Positions 22,801-34,000 of a stretch of 64,000 nucleotides of DNA are shown here, one piece after another. The translations under genes and the position numbers were made by a program. Source of the DNA: Oxyruncus cristatus (lineage: Eukaryota > Chordata > Aves > Passeriformes > Cotingidae). Position 1 is the stretch's first letter. The number at the start of each line of letters is the position of its first letter. The stretch is taken from NCBI GenBank assembly GCA_013399855.1, contig VXAY01002605.1, forward strand, positions 688,840 through 752,839. Reading direction: 5' to 3'. The notes beneath the pieces were generated by a model. It saw only the letters and a program-made list of their open reading frames with translations. It was not told the DNA's origin and made no database searches.

Positions 22801-24241
22801 CTGTTCTGCAGGAGAATTTCTCTTGGATGCCAGTGACCTCACAGGTAGCACTGGGTGCAGTTTGCACTTCTGGTCACAAAAAGTAAAATCGGGATGGATA
22901 TGTATTCACCAGTGTAGTTGTTTCTGTATTACTTGTCCTGAGTTGTTTCCAGTAACTTGACCAAGGGATACACACCACTGCTGTTACCCTGGGCACGTTA
23001 TTCTCATTTCAGTCAAACCTTTGAAAGGAGATCATCTGTCAAGAGCAATAGGGAGAATAGCAGGAAAAGGTGGAAAAACCAAATTCACAATAGAGAACGT
23101 AACCAGGACCCGCATCGTTCTCGCTGACCAGTAAGTACAGACTGACTTCCTCCTGGTCAAAACACAATCCCCTCAGCTCATCCGTGTCCCCTGCGAGGAA
23201 CAAAGATAACTTGGATTTTTTGGAACTGTTGCAGAGCAGTAGTAAGAAAAATTAAGTGGTATTTTTAATGAACACAAGTATTTATTTGACCTTTTGGTAT
23301 GAGAATGACAGTCACCAGCACACTTAAAATTCAGTCATTCCCCCCAGTGTAAGAATTCCTTCTTATGAATAATCAAAGTTGAACTCGCCAACCCAGCAAT
23401 GTTTTCCTCCTGAAGCTGCTACACTGTTACATTTCCAAATTGTAAAATCTATTTTAAAACGTCCTACGTTGTAGATTTTCTGGGCTTCACTTGGGATTTT
23501 TCATTATTTACAAGTGTAGAAAAGGAACTAGTCCACAGATACAAAATTCCATATTCATCCAACTCTATTAATAAACTCTCTAATCACAGAGGGGTTTTTT
23601 CCATTAACTAAGGCTACTTTGCTTTTTACAGAAAAATTCACATTTTGGGATCTTTTCAGAACATTAAAATGGCACGAACAGCAATTTGCAATCTAATTTT
23701 AGGTAAGTCCTCTTATCTAATCTTCTCCACTACATATAAATAGCTCTTGCATTTTGAGAAACTGCTTTGTGGCTCTTACCTTCTTCCTGGCCTGTCCACA
23801 CCTGCACTTGGAGCAGGTAGTTTGCTGGCAGTTGGCTTGTTGCCCTTTAAGAGAAAGTTTTGGAGGGGGGAAGCAAGGAGTCCAGGGCTTTGTTCTGGCT
23901 CCAAAACCCTCTCCATGGGGCAGAGAGATGATGTTCTGCCTTTTAACGTAGCTGCCACATTCCCTGAGGGCTCTTGAAAGCCAAAGGGGACAACTCACCC
24001 CAACAGCAGCAGTTTTTAACTGCACCTGCAGTAAGACAGGGTGACTGACCTTGACCATGCTTCTCACCCTTGGGCTTAGTTCTCCGCTTTTAGCACAAGT
24101 GTGAGAGCAAAACATCCATTTTTGTGACATGGATCCTCTTGTTTGCTGACTGGATTTGTGCTTTCTTCTGCAGGAAGTCCTCCTTCTAAAGTTTATGGCA
24201 ATATTAGGGCAGTGGCCAGCAGAGCAGCTGAGAGGTTCTGA
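19809..24241 (+). CDS. PNO1: PNO1, KH-domain pre-40S ribosome assembly factor (5' end lost in gap)
   Basis: PNO1 (partner of NOB1, yeast Dim2) binds pre-40S particles near the 3' end of 18S rRNA and works with the nuclease NOB1 in small-subunit maturation. Coding exons are 19809-19895 (5' partial), 19979-20128, 21743-21826, 22474-22534, 23013-23130, 23632-23702 and 24174-24241, all GT-AG with matching phases. Exons 2-7 give 183 residues plus stop, the same count I recall for human after exon 1. Key stretches are [77 protein letters not shown] (the KH GxxG loop is GKGG) and [20 protein letters not shown]. It ends [18 protein letters not shown]. Exon 1 shows [16 protein letters not shown], like the human acidic/basic N terminus; about 40 codons including the start are missing. 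It is convergent with PPP3R1. Confidence 0.96.
19979..20128 (+). CDS. PNO1: PNO1 exon 2 (50 codons)
   Basis: Acceptor CCGGAAG|GTCG, then [16 protein letters not shown] and so on to TRNVEIK. Phase 0 at both ends; donor AAG|GTAGAG. The preceding intron is only 83 bases and GC-rich. A CR1 lies about 90 bases downstream. Confidence 0.95.
20219..20525 (+). mobile_element. CR1 LINE 3' fragment in PNO1 intron 2
   Basis: It begins gggcctacagggaagctggg and continues with gttagatatcaggaagaaat, ggtggtgagacactgg, gatgtcccatccctggaagt and gtgtccctgcccatgg, ending ctctgtgattcta. A typical 5'-truncated CR1 in sense orientation to PNO1. Confidence 0.88.
21743..21826 (+). CDS. PNO1: PNO1 exon 3 (28 codons)
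   Basis: Acceptor TCTTGCAG|ACTT, then [20 protein letters not shown] and FILGFQVE. Phase 0, donor GAG|GTGAGT. Confidence 0.96.
22474..22534 (+). CDS. PNO1: PNO1 exon 4 (20 codons plus one base)
   Basis: Acceptor CTTTTAG|GACG, then [20 protein letters not shown]. It ends one base into a Val codon at donor ACG|GTGAGT. Confidence 0.95.
23013..23130 (+). CDS. PNO1: PNO1 exon 5 (KH core)
   Basis: Acceptor CATTTCAG|TCAA completes Val, then [20 protein letters not shown] and [18 protein letters not shown]. It carries the GKGG nucleic-acid-binding loop. Donor CCA|GTAAGT, phase 2. Confidence 0.96.
23632..23702 (+). CDS. PNO1: PNO1 exon 6 (24 codons spanning)
   Basis: Acceptor TTTTACAG|AAAA gives Q(split)[20 protein letters not shown] and LIL. 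Donor TTAG|GTAAGT leaves one base of a Gly codon. Human has Val where the split Gln is. Confidence 0.95.
24174..24241 (+). CDS. PNO1: PNO1 exon 7 (C terminus and stop)
   Basis: Acceptor CTTCTGCAG|GAAG, then [20 protein letters not shown] and F, with TGA at 24239-24241. It overlaps a 198-codon antisense open frame that is only a shadow. Confidence 0.96.
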
Positions 24242-24475
24242 GCTGCACCACCAAGGACTGGGGCTGAGAGTCCAGGTTCCTGGACACACGGGAGTTCTGG
24301 TTCCTGGACACATGGGAGGCCTGGAGCTACAGAAGCCACAGCTCTTCTGCTGGATTTGGAAGTCCAGAAGAAAACTGGGACTGTTTTTGCAGTCTGACTG
24401 CCTTTAGACATGTGGTGTGATCTGAACATACACAGTATCTCTGTATAATTATTAAAAGGTATTTTAAGTTGGTTG
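24242..24475 (+). other. PNO1: PNO1 3' UTR with ATTAAA poly(A) signal
   Basis: ATTAAA at 24451-24456 lies about 210 bases after the stop and is followed by a GT-rich element (ttggttgtgtcc near 24470), the usual layout of a cleavage site. A longer 3' UTR is possible. Confidence 0.6.
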
Positions 24476-25936
24476 TGTCCATATCAAAAGCATGAGTACA
24501 TGATTTTACTTGAACAGCCTCCAACAAAAACATGCTTCATTATGGATTTTCAGAATGTCAGAGTTTTAAGAGGCTGCTGTCAGAACTTCAGAAAGCCTTT
24601 GAGTTTCATGTTTTGAGCCTAAAGGAATCAGCATCATTATGTGTTTAAATCCACACATCACAGTTTGGTATCTTCCTTGATAAGGGAAGAGTCAACTGGA
24701 ATGCAGAGTTCAATGGCAGGCTGCCCACCAAGTCTCTGCTGCTGCTAGAACAATGCATCACATGGAAAGAGTAAGACAAAGAGGTAAATAACAGATTTGC
24801 ACTTAATCCTGAATCTGCACGTATAAAAAATTTATAATTCTCCTGAAAATGATCTGTAAGGACAGCCTAGTGAAGCCAAGAGCCACTAGGTTTAGTATTT
24901 GTCAGTGTACCAGAGCACGAACAACTGGAGAGTCCTGTGTCTCGTCCTCCTTAAAATACTAAATGCATGCAAGAGTAGAGGGAGAGATTAGAGAGGCCAG
25001 TCCCAGTATGACTTAAAAATGGGCCCTTTTTTCCTAACCCAGCCTGCCAACCTTGTTGCCAAGTCTCTTGCAAAACAATTCAGTTCAAGCTTGGGAATGA
25101 AAACAAAAACTGTAATGAGATTATCAAACACATAAGCAAACTGAGTAAGCATTTCACTCAATGTCCAAGTTTCCAGAGCAGCACTTTGCAGTATGGAATT
25201 ATCATTACAGCCAAATTGATTCAAGCCTTCAGCTGCCAACAGATTTAAGACTTGCTGAGTTACCTAAATGTATAGTCCAAGCTGTACAGGGGAGAGCAGC
25301 TCCAGGTGCACACTCACCTGGTCAGCACATCTGTTCATCATCGGCATTTACCTCAATTAGCCTGAAAGATAGGGGGAGTGAGGCAAGAACACGCAAAAAT
25401 CGCTTATCCTAAATCAGGCGCATACTGATCCCAATCCAAATCAGCAGAAAGGAGAGAGCAGCACTCAAAAGGCCCCAACACCTGCACCCCAAAGAGCACA
25501 GCAGAGCTTCTGGGAGTGGTGTACCCCTGCAGGGAGGGCTGGTGTCACCAGCACAAGGCTCAGACCTCTCCCTGAGAAAGGAGCTGCCTTTCATTCATCA
25601 TTTCACTAATGTTAGGGTGGGTTTGTTTTGTTTTTTTAAACCATCTTCCACTTACCACAAGGATTTCTAAGTATTTTATCCACTCTGGACACTTAGCAAA
25701 GAGAACTATGTGCCTTTAAAAAACCCCAACATGTAAATGGTCTTGAAACACTGAAATAAATCCTGGAAGTGTTAAGTGGACTGCGCAGCCTGTAGAGTTT
25801 TTCAGTAAATCTTCATAAATGAAGAGTAGACAAAAAACTGTGCACAAGTTTTACTTAGATCAGTGTGCAGAGCTGCTGTAAGGTGAATAGGAAAGGTTGT
25901 GTAAGTACTGAGGCACCCCAGCCAAGGTTCAAATAT
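24476..25936. other. Convergent intergenic spacer between PNO1 and PPP3R1
   Basis: About 1.4 kb lies between the probable 3' ends of the two tail-to-tail genes. No exon, RNA gene or CR1 is recognised. Its limits depend on which poly(A) sites are used. Confidence 0.55.
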
Positions 25937-28048
25937 TTTATTTTGTATTCATATAGTATGAAGGTTCTTATAGTTCCCACAACATATGATGTAGCATGCA
26001 GAGGAAAAACTAAACATTCAACATAAATCATTTTTCCCCACACAAACTAAAAAAAAAAAAAAAAAAAACCTCATCCCTACCCTTCCAGTCCCCCTAAGGA
26101 AATAACATTAGCACTAATTTCTATAATGCCAGCCAAGATATGCACAAGCAAGAGAAATTGAAAGCATTTGCTAAAATGTTCGTAACAAATACTTATGTAC
26201 AAAAAATTCACAAAAGACTAGTTCCCCCTTGAAGCAGAGCACATGGCAGTTGACACTGGAACAGATACAACCACTGGCTGGGATTATAAACCACGTACTG
26301 ATCCAGAGGAAGAAAAAAGTTACATGTAGTGGAGATTTTTGTTTTGAACATTAACATTTACCAAAGTTTGGCAACATTATCTTTTAAATTATGCAAATTA
26401 TGTAAACAAGAGGAACATTTCAAATCGATCTACATGCAAAACTTCATGTCATGCAAGGACACCAAGCACCTGGATTTCTCTCTCACAGACAGAGCCCATG
26501 ATGTGCAGCACTCAGTTGAAGGAACAGCTATGGCAGACAGGTGCTCGACTGAAGAGGTTCAGACAACCTGCACTTTCCACTGCTCATTATAAAACAATTT
26601 TTTTGTAATAGAAAAACTACTATACAGGAAAGATGTACTGTTCTAAAAAAATCTAGCAAATGTTTTTCTTCCAGCCAATAGTACCACTGCAGAAAAGGGA
26701 AGGGATGATATAAAGTTGTAAAACATGGCTCGCTACTTTTATATCACACAAATGTATCAAGTTACCTTCCGTTACAAATTATGATATGGACAAATCTAGA
26801 AAAGAAAAACATTCTCCAGGCAAAGGACTGGAGAACTGCAAGAGGTATAAATTTAGATAGTGTGAAGTTTTCCTCCTCTATGGCATAGGTTAACAAGATT
26901 TCCCCCCTGTATGAATCCTATATACATATATATATAAAATATTACCAGTTATTTATGCTACCTGTAGTACTTTTTTAAATGCAGGGGGGAAACTATCATG
27001 GTTGAAACAACAGAATTTAAATGGCAAGAACATTTTATAATCTAAGTACTGTATAAAATAAGTAGGTGGGAATCCTGCACAGTTATGTTGATCCTAATTT
27101 CATTTAAGCTAAGCACAAGAGAAAATCATGAATGCATCTAACAACTTGAGCAGCTGTATCTAAACTGAACCCAGAACAGCAGATGTGCCTTGGCTTCATG
27201 ACAGCTGTAACTGCTCCCAGTTCCTGGGTGACAGAGCCTAAGGGCCATCAAAGCATTCTGCAGTCACTATATGCACACGAGGACTAGTTCTTGGCAGTAG
27301 CATTAAACTATATTCTCATATTAAGTAGAACTGTACTAAGTTACTTAGCAAAGAGACACAGTCCCTGGTAATATATTAACAGGTATAAATAAACTTAGTC
27401 TCCTGTGTTACAAAAAAAAAGTACTTAAGGTGATTTAATAAGAAGCAATGCTTTGTCAGCCAGTCAATATATAGAAACATCTGAACAGTCACATGAAAAG
27501 GAAAAGAGTTGACCTAACACCCAGTTAAAATTTTACATTCTTCTACTATATATATAAAACTGTGTGAAATAAAAGTAAGGATGTATATCCATATATTGAA
27601 CTGTTAATATTCTGCTTGGCACTTTGTACTCTAGTTTTGTTTCTGAATCAAGTATATTAAATTAAAGCCCACCTAGCTACTACATATAGAAAGCTACATA
27701 TATATCTATATATAAATACACACACACATATATATATATAGATAGATATTTCCTTGTTATAAAAGATGAAGAAAAATAAATTAAAAAGCCAACCCCTTCC
27801 CTTTCTCCACCACACTGATATGCTCTTTCCATCTTTGCTGTCCTTCAGACTTTAAAGTGCTACACTGAGTTATTGAGAGAATAAAAGTTCAATAACACTT
27901 AGTTGGCTTCATGAGGCTCATGTTGGAAAATGTGGCTTCACAGAGAAAAATACTTCCATTTAAATACACAGAGAGCATTGCTGGACGTCTGGAGCAGATC
28001 TTCAGAGATGGAGAAGAAAGCAAAAGTGTTGGGTGGTGCCCTACAGAG
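25937..28048 (-). other. PPP3R1: PPP3R1 3' UTR (inferred extent) with AATAAA at its end
   Basis: The region follows the PPP3R1 stop codon at 28051-28049 on the minus strand and contains no other gene. Plus-strand tttatt at 25937-25942 is an AATAAA on the minus strand and the most convincing distal signal, giving a 3' UTR of about 2.1 kb, in keeping with the long 3' UTR of mammalian PPP3R1. Oligo-A (26049-26068 on the plus strand) and AT/AC microsatellites lie inside it. The extent is inference. Confidence 0.5.
27697..27748. repeat. Compound AT/AC/GATA microsatellite
   Basis: Runs of tatata, acacacaca and gatagata are interspersed within the inferred calcineurin B 3' UTR. Confidence 0.85.
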
Positions 28049-28096
28049 TCACACGTCTACGACCATCTTTTTGTGGATATCTAGGCCTCCTACAAC
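28049..28096 (-). CDS. PPP3R1: PPP3R1 last coding exon (residues 156-170, stop)
   Basis: Acceptor CTCCCAG|GTTG, then [15 protein letters not shown] and a TGA stop at 28051-28049. These 48 bases are followed directly by the long 3' UTR. Confidence 0.96.
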   Translation of the reverse strand, partial: VVGGLDIHKKMVVDV

Positions 28097-31000
28097 CTGG
28101 GAGAAAAATAAGGTTCAGAGACATGAGAATTAAAAGTTAGCAACGTACAAAGAACACATTCAAGAGATGCATCAAGGTCAATCATAATAACAGTACTTCC
28201 CTGGCCTCTCCACACCGATTTACATTTCACAAGTACTGTGAGGGACAGAAATGAATTATGTTCGAACCAAGGTCATTCAATATTAGCACAATTTACACAC
28301 TCAAAGGCCTGAAAACCAGTGTAAGTGACACCATTTTGGCATTCCTCCTCAGCTCATATTGTGACCTTGCACAGTTTTTCTGCATGTTAAATAAAATGTT
28401 CACTTGACTTCTAAAAGACCCTGTAAAACTCTGCACCTTCCCATGAATAGCCAAGGGTCAGCCTTAGGAACAGCAGGATTTCTGACAGAACTGCACACAC
28501 CCAGAAAAGAATTACCAGTGTTCAAAGGGGTGTGATCCATGCAAAGCAGAAGGGCAACGAGAGGTGCCATGTCAGAGGAACAGGTCTCTTGTCAGATCAA
28601 CAAAAACTGATGAAATTCAAAGAAGAGGAAAATCTAACAGTAGCACAAGACAGGAAGCCTGGGCAGAAGCCCAAGGACAAAAGAAAAGGTGACATCACTC
28701 GATAGATGGCTGGAAGGCAACAGCCCAATGCAAGAAATGAACAGATAATGCAGTAATCCAGGTCTCTGCAGGCTGTGACTCTGAGATCTTTGCAGATGAC
28801 TATGTGTTTTTTACATGATGTCACAAAACTGACTTAACAAAACCCTCAAACGTGCAAACAATAGAACCCTTTCGCTTTAATAGTTGGGGGGATGGCAGAT
28901 TTCCCCCCCTCTTTCTTAGAACTCACATTGAGTATGAAAAAGTTATGTTTGAAGTTGTAAATTCAAAGAGCAGGAAAAAAAAGCAATTCCCAAACTGTGT
29001 TACCAGGTGTATGTTCATTAATACACCATTTAAAATTGATGTCTAAACACTCGTAGCAATTTTCAAATGTTTGAGATTCATTTTGTTTTTCTGAAGAAAG
29101 AATTTAAAACTTGCTGTCAAATAATTAAATAAATATACCACATGGGTGAAAATCAACCATTTCAGGTCTCAAGTGGTACATTCAAGCATTCTGCTCTGTA
29201 AACCCCAAAGTTCTTACAATGCCCCTTTCAACTGTCTGCCCTTTTTCAGGAGCAGCAGTTGAGGGGTTTCTCTCCCTATAAATGACATAAGTTTTCTTTA
29301 GAAGTTACTTACAGCACAGAATTCTTCAAAAGATATTCTTCCATCACCATCCTTATCTGCATTAATTATGGTTTTATCTACAATTTGCTGTAACTGAGTG
29401 TCTTTGAGATTGTTCCCAACCATCATCTTCAGCACCTGGAAGAGCTCCCCATTTGAGATATAGCCGTCTTTGTCCATATCATAAATGCGAAAAGCAACTG
29501 CAGAAATAAATTAAAAAAAAAATAATAATAATAAAAATATATATATATATATAAAATTCAGCGACAAATGTGGTCAAAAAAGAGCAATATACTCACTTCA
29601 GAAATATCAACTGAAACTGTTTTAAGCACCAGCAGTAAAAGAATTCTATTAAAACCAAACAGGAAAATCTCCACCACCAGGCAGCAGCTCATTTGCAAGT
29701 AGGAAAAATTACAACCTTCCATGGAACAGATGAATCAAAATCCTATCTGGTTACTTTGCTGCATCACGACTGGATTTATTTTTAAACATTTCCGTCTTAG
29801 TTCTTGGAAGCTACATGTATGACTGAACATACATTTCCACTCCGAAAGTTTGGGTCCTGAGATGCAGTTCTGAAACACCAATTTAATGCTTTTCTACTGT
29901 AGTAGCAAAGTATGGAATATTATTCTTGGGCCCCATAAAGCACACCGTTCACAAAATTCTGCAGCAAGCTATGCTTAAATTATTTTTTTTTTTTTAAACA
30001 GGAAGCAACTTCGGTTACTGAAAGTTCATCAGAAGGCAACCTCCATCAGCCTTCCCTGCAGAAAAGAGTGCCGGCAAATCTTCACACAAATAAATGACAA
30101 AGTGTGCAAAAATCTTACAGTCTACCTTCACGATTTCACACTCTTTACAAGAATCTGGATTTGCTGATTTCTCAATCTTAACTAGTAAGTCTATTTCTTG
30201 AAGATCAAAAAATTTTTGTTAAGGAAAAATTAAAATACTTACACCTCAACTTCTGTTCTTTATCTCCTTTGACACTGAACTGGGAGACCCCTTCTATAAA
30301 TTCTAAATAATGCAAGAAAAACATGTACAAAAAAGCGTATTATTTAATAAATCAAGGAAATCAACATTCAGAAGTTTTTAGAAATTGTTCAAAGAATTTA
30401 AATTACCACAAATTCTTTAAAATGTTGTCTACCTTTTGACACCTGAGTGTCCACATACTTTGATACTTCATTATTTTTTAGTGGGAAGTACCCCAAATCT
30501 AATACTGCGTTCACTGAACAGACTTGGTCACACCAGGATTTCAGTAATTTTGTTGCTGAAGATGACAGAAAACTCCAGGATCTCTACAAAACCTACTCGA
30601 TTGGGGATTCTAATTGTACAGCTCCTCTCAAGACTGGTTTCTCAACTAAAAGAATTACACTCAGATTGAAAACTGCTCTACAAGAAATAGCTAAAAAAAT
30701 ACTTTTCTCTAAGAAAGAGGGTAAAAAGAAAATTGATTTTGACAACTTCCTGTTCCCTCCCAAGAAGAGCAGCTCTTGATAATTGTATTAATCACAGCTC
30801 AATGTCACAGACAATAAAGCATCAACTTTAATCACTGCCTATTTTTTCATAAGGAGATTTTGAATAGTTCCATACCACAATTACTGCTTTTGATCAAAAC
30901 TCCACATTCCAGTTACCCTGTTAATCCCTATAGGAATCTGAGGGGGTTTGCAAAGGTTAGCAGCTCCTGTATGTTAATATTTTATTTAAAATGTCAGCCT

Positions 31001-34000
31001 GTCATTATAAATGAGATTAAAAAACTTTCTCAAATTAAAAAAAAACTCAAGAAATTTACCTTTTCCAGTCATATGCAACAAGAGATACCAAGTATTACCT
31101 TGAACAGAAGTTACAAATATTATCACTTCTAAGAGTCAGAGGCTGTTTTAACAAACTAATAATGAAAATTATAACCTGCTGGCCCCTTTAATCATAAATA
31201 TTTAAAGTAAGTCTAAAATTTTGAGCAATGTACTAAATCAAAACTTTCGGTTCTTTACTCGAAGTGTTATAAGATCTACCTAAAAAGAATCCTATAAAAG
31301 AAGTATGAACAGAAAAATCTGGGCCCCTTTCTATTTTCTAAATACTCCAACTAAGGACAGATTTCATTTGAATACGTACAACTAATGCACAGACACACCA
31401 CTTACACAGCCTACCCCACTTTTTTCAGATAGCATCACAATTAAGAGTCTGAACTAATGAACTTTAAGAGATATTTAATCAGTAGCCCTAAATCAGCATG
31501 ACCTTGAAAGCTATTACTATACAATCTGCTCTTTTAAGCACTTCATTCAGGAGTACTCTAATGCACCAGAGAAACTAGTTTTACTGGTGTTTAGTTTCAC
31601 TAGGAATTAGCACCTTATTTTGCTTAATAAGTTTGCTTCACCCCTCCTTTCTCAGCTGAAGAAAAACTAGAGTGTTCTGAAGCTCCAGGAGGTTCTGCTG
31701 AAGTGCCACCCCCGTCACAGAGCACTGTGCCTTACCTTTGAAGTCCACTTCTCCATTGCCATCCGTGTCAAATATATCTATTACTCGCTGTACTAACGGG
31801 TTCTGTTGCAATTCAGGTAAAGACATGAACTCTTCCACGCTCAGAGAACCAGAGTTGTCCAAATCAAGCTTCTTAAACCTCTTTCCTAGTCGTTTTATCT
31901 CATCAGCATCAACTGAAATGAAAAACAACCCCACACTTATTCTCAGAAAGGCTTCAGTAAACCCTTAGCAGTGGAACACAACATGTTTCATCACTTTCCT
32001 ACAAGATTTTCTCCTACTTGATTAAAACTATTAAACATTCATAGAAGGTTGTAAAGATAACATAAAAATTCTGAAGACAAACACAAGCCTTTTCATTTTA
32101 TTTTAAATAAGCCTTACCTTTTTTCCTCCCTGCACCAGCCATAATACAGTTAGCCCAGTGACTCACTGAATACCACATGCTGACACAACATTTTGAAGGA
32201 TTGAGGATGCTTAGCAAGTTCTTACTCAGACAGCTCTTACAAATAACAGGTATGAAGAAATTAAAGAAGAGAATGAATATTCTCTGAAGGAGCTAGCATT
32301 ACCCTTATACTAGACTAACAAAGGACGTTAGAAAGAGGGTTTATTTATTGAATTATATTCAATTTACTAGCAAAATTAGTGCTTCTTCAAGCATAGCAAA
32401 TGTGAGATTTCCTGGGTTATGTGATAAGTTGAGGAGGTTAACACATTTCCACTGCTGACCAGTTGACTCACCTACTCAAAACATCCCTCTGACAGGCCTA
32501 AGATCATTTTTTTCTCTCCATCTCAAACAGGAAACAGACAAACCTGTAGCTATGACCTGCATAGGGCTAATTTTTTTTTGTCCCAGAAATTAAAGTAGAT
32601 TCAGGTTCTGCAGCAGTACCTCTTCATCTATCCTCTTCAAATTTATAGACAATCTCAGTTCAAGCATATACCCAGTAGTCTACTTTACACATCTGATTTT
32701 GCCAAGGATAGACTAAATTTGTGAATCCGTAAAAACAACTAAAAGCAATCTTGTACTTTGCTACTGCTGAAAAGCTTGAAAAATTTTACCCATAACAACC
32801 TGAAAATATCCTATCAGCAGCTTTATTTGTGAGACTCAAGTTAGTTCACCCATTGCTCACCATTCTGGCTATGAGGGAGGAACTGAGGTCCTTAGGAAAC
32901 CCTAAGAGACCAGCACACAGCAAACCCACCTCACAGAATCTCAGGCTGGCAAACTCACCTGACCAATCTTCTCCCTAACATGGGGAGCCTCCTCAGTATT
33001 TCTCAGCTCCATTTAGTGTTTTTGCTCCAACAGTAACAAAAAGTGTATCTTCACTTCTACAAGGCACATCTGATCCACTTCACATCACATTAATACCTTC
33101 TTAGGCTTTTGCATAAAGGCAAACAGCTCTGAGTCTTTCTACATAAGGTCAGCCAACATACAGAGCTGGATGTTTGGAAATAGTAGCTGATTCAAAGACC
33201 AAAACAGCAACAAACGTCATTTCAATTCCTTGATATCCTTGTCTAAAATGAATGAGACACAAATCCAGAGATCCTCCCAACTACACTACTGCAGAATGAA
33301 AGGCAGAGAGCATGCCAAGTCAAGAAGCACATGATTCTCTGTCAAGACTTATTTGAGTAGTAAATTCTGACATTCTGTAGTCAGTCAGGCTTGCAACTGC
33401 AGAGGCAGAGGGCAAAAAAGGGCCGATAGTCCCAGAACCATCTTCCCTTTGCTGTGCCAGCAAGTGACAGATCTGATTCTGCCCCTAGGGCTATAAAAAT
33501 AAGACTAAACATCACCTGCTTTCCTCAGTTTCCAGTGTGCAGTGTGGTATTTCAGTTAATTAACCTCTCAAACTGCAGTGAAACCTCCCTTGTAGCCCCA
33601 GTTTGCTCAGAAGCCTCGAGCATGACTGAAGGTGTGCCCTGAACAGCACAACACTGCAGGGGCAAAAGCACATTGCTCAGCTACACGGGAACCCTCTGGA
33701 TCACCCAGGAGGAGCTGGAGCACCACATGGTAACCTGCATGTAGAACATTATCATGGGACTAAGAGAAGGCAGTATTGAAAGGGAACGGCAAAGCAGAGT
33801 TCCACTGGCAATTTTAGGAGTTCCAACAACACAAAATGCTTACTCTCGCAGACACACTGAAGGTATTTGCCAACTTTTGCTTCCGTTCACAGAAACTCCT
33901 TTGTTTCCATTCTTCCTTAAACTCTTAAAAAAACTCTTGGCACTGGTAGGCACTATCCACCCTCACTCCCAGTCCTGCCACTGGACAGTTAGTGGACCTA

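Noticed and set aside
23717..24313. 198-codon minus-strand frame
   Set aside because: It is antisense to PNO1 exon 7 and the preceding intron and has no recognisable protein similarity.
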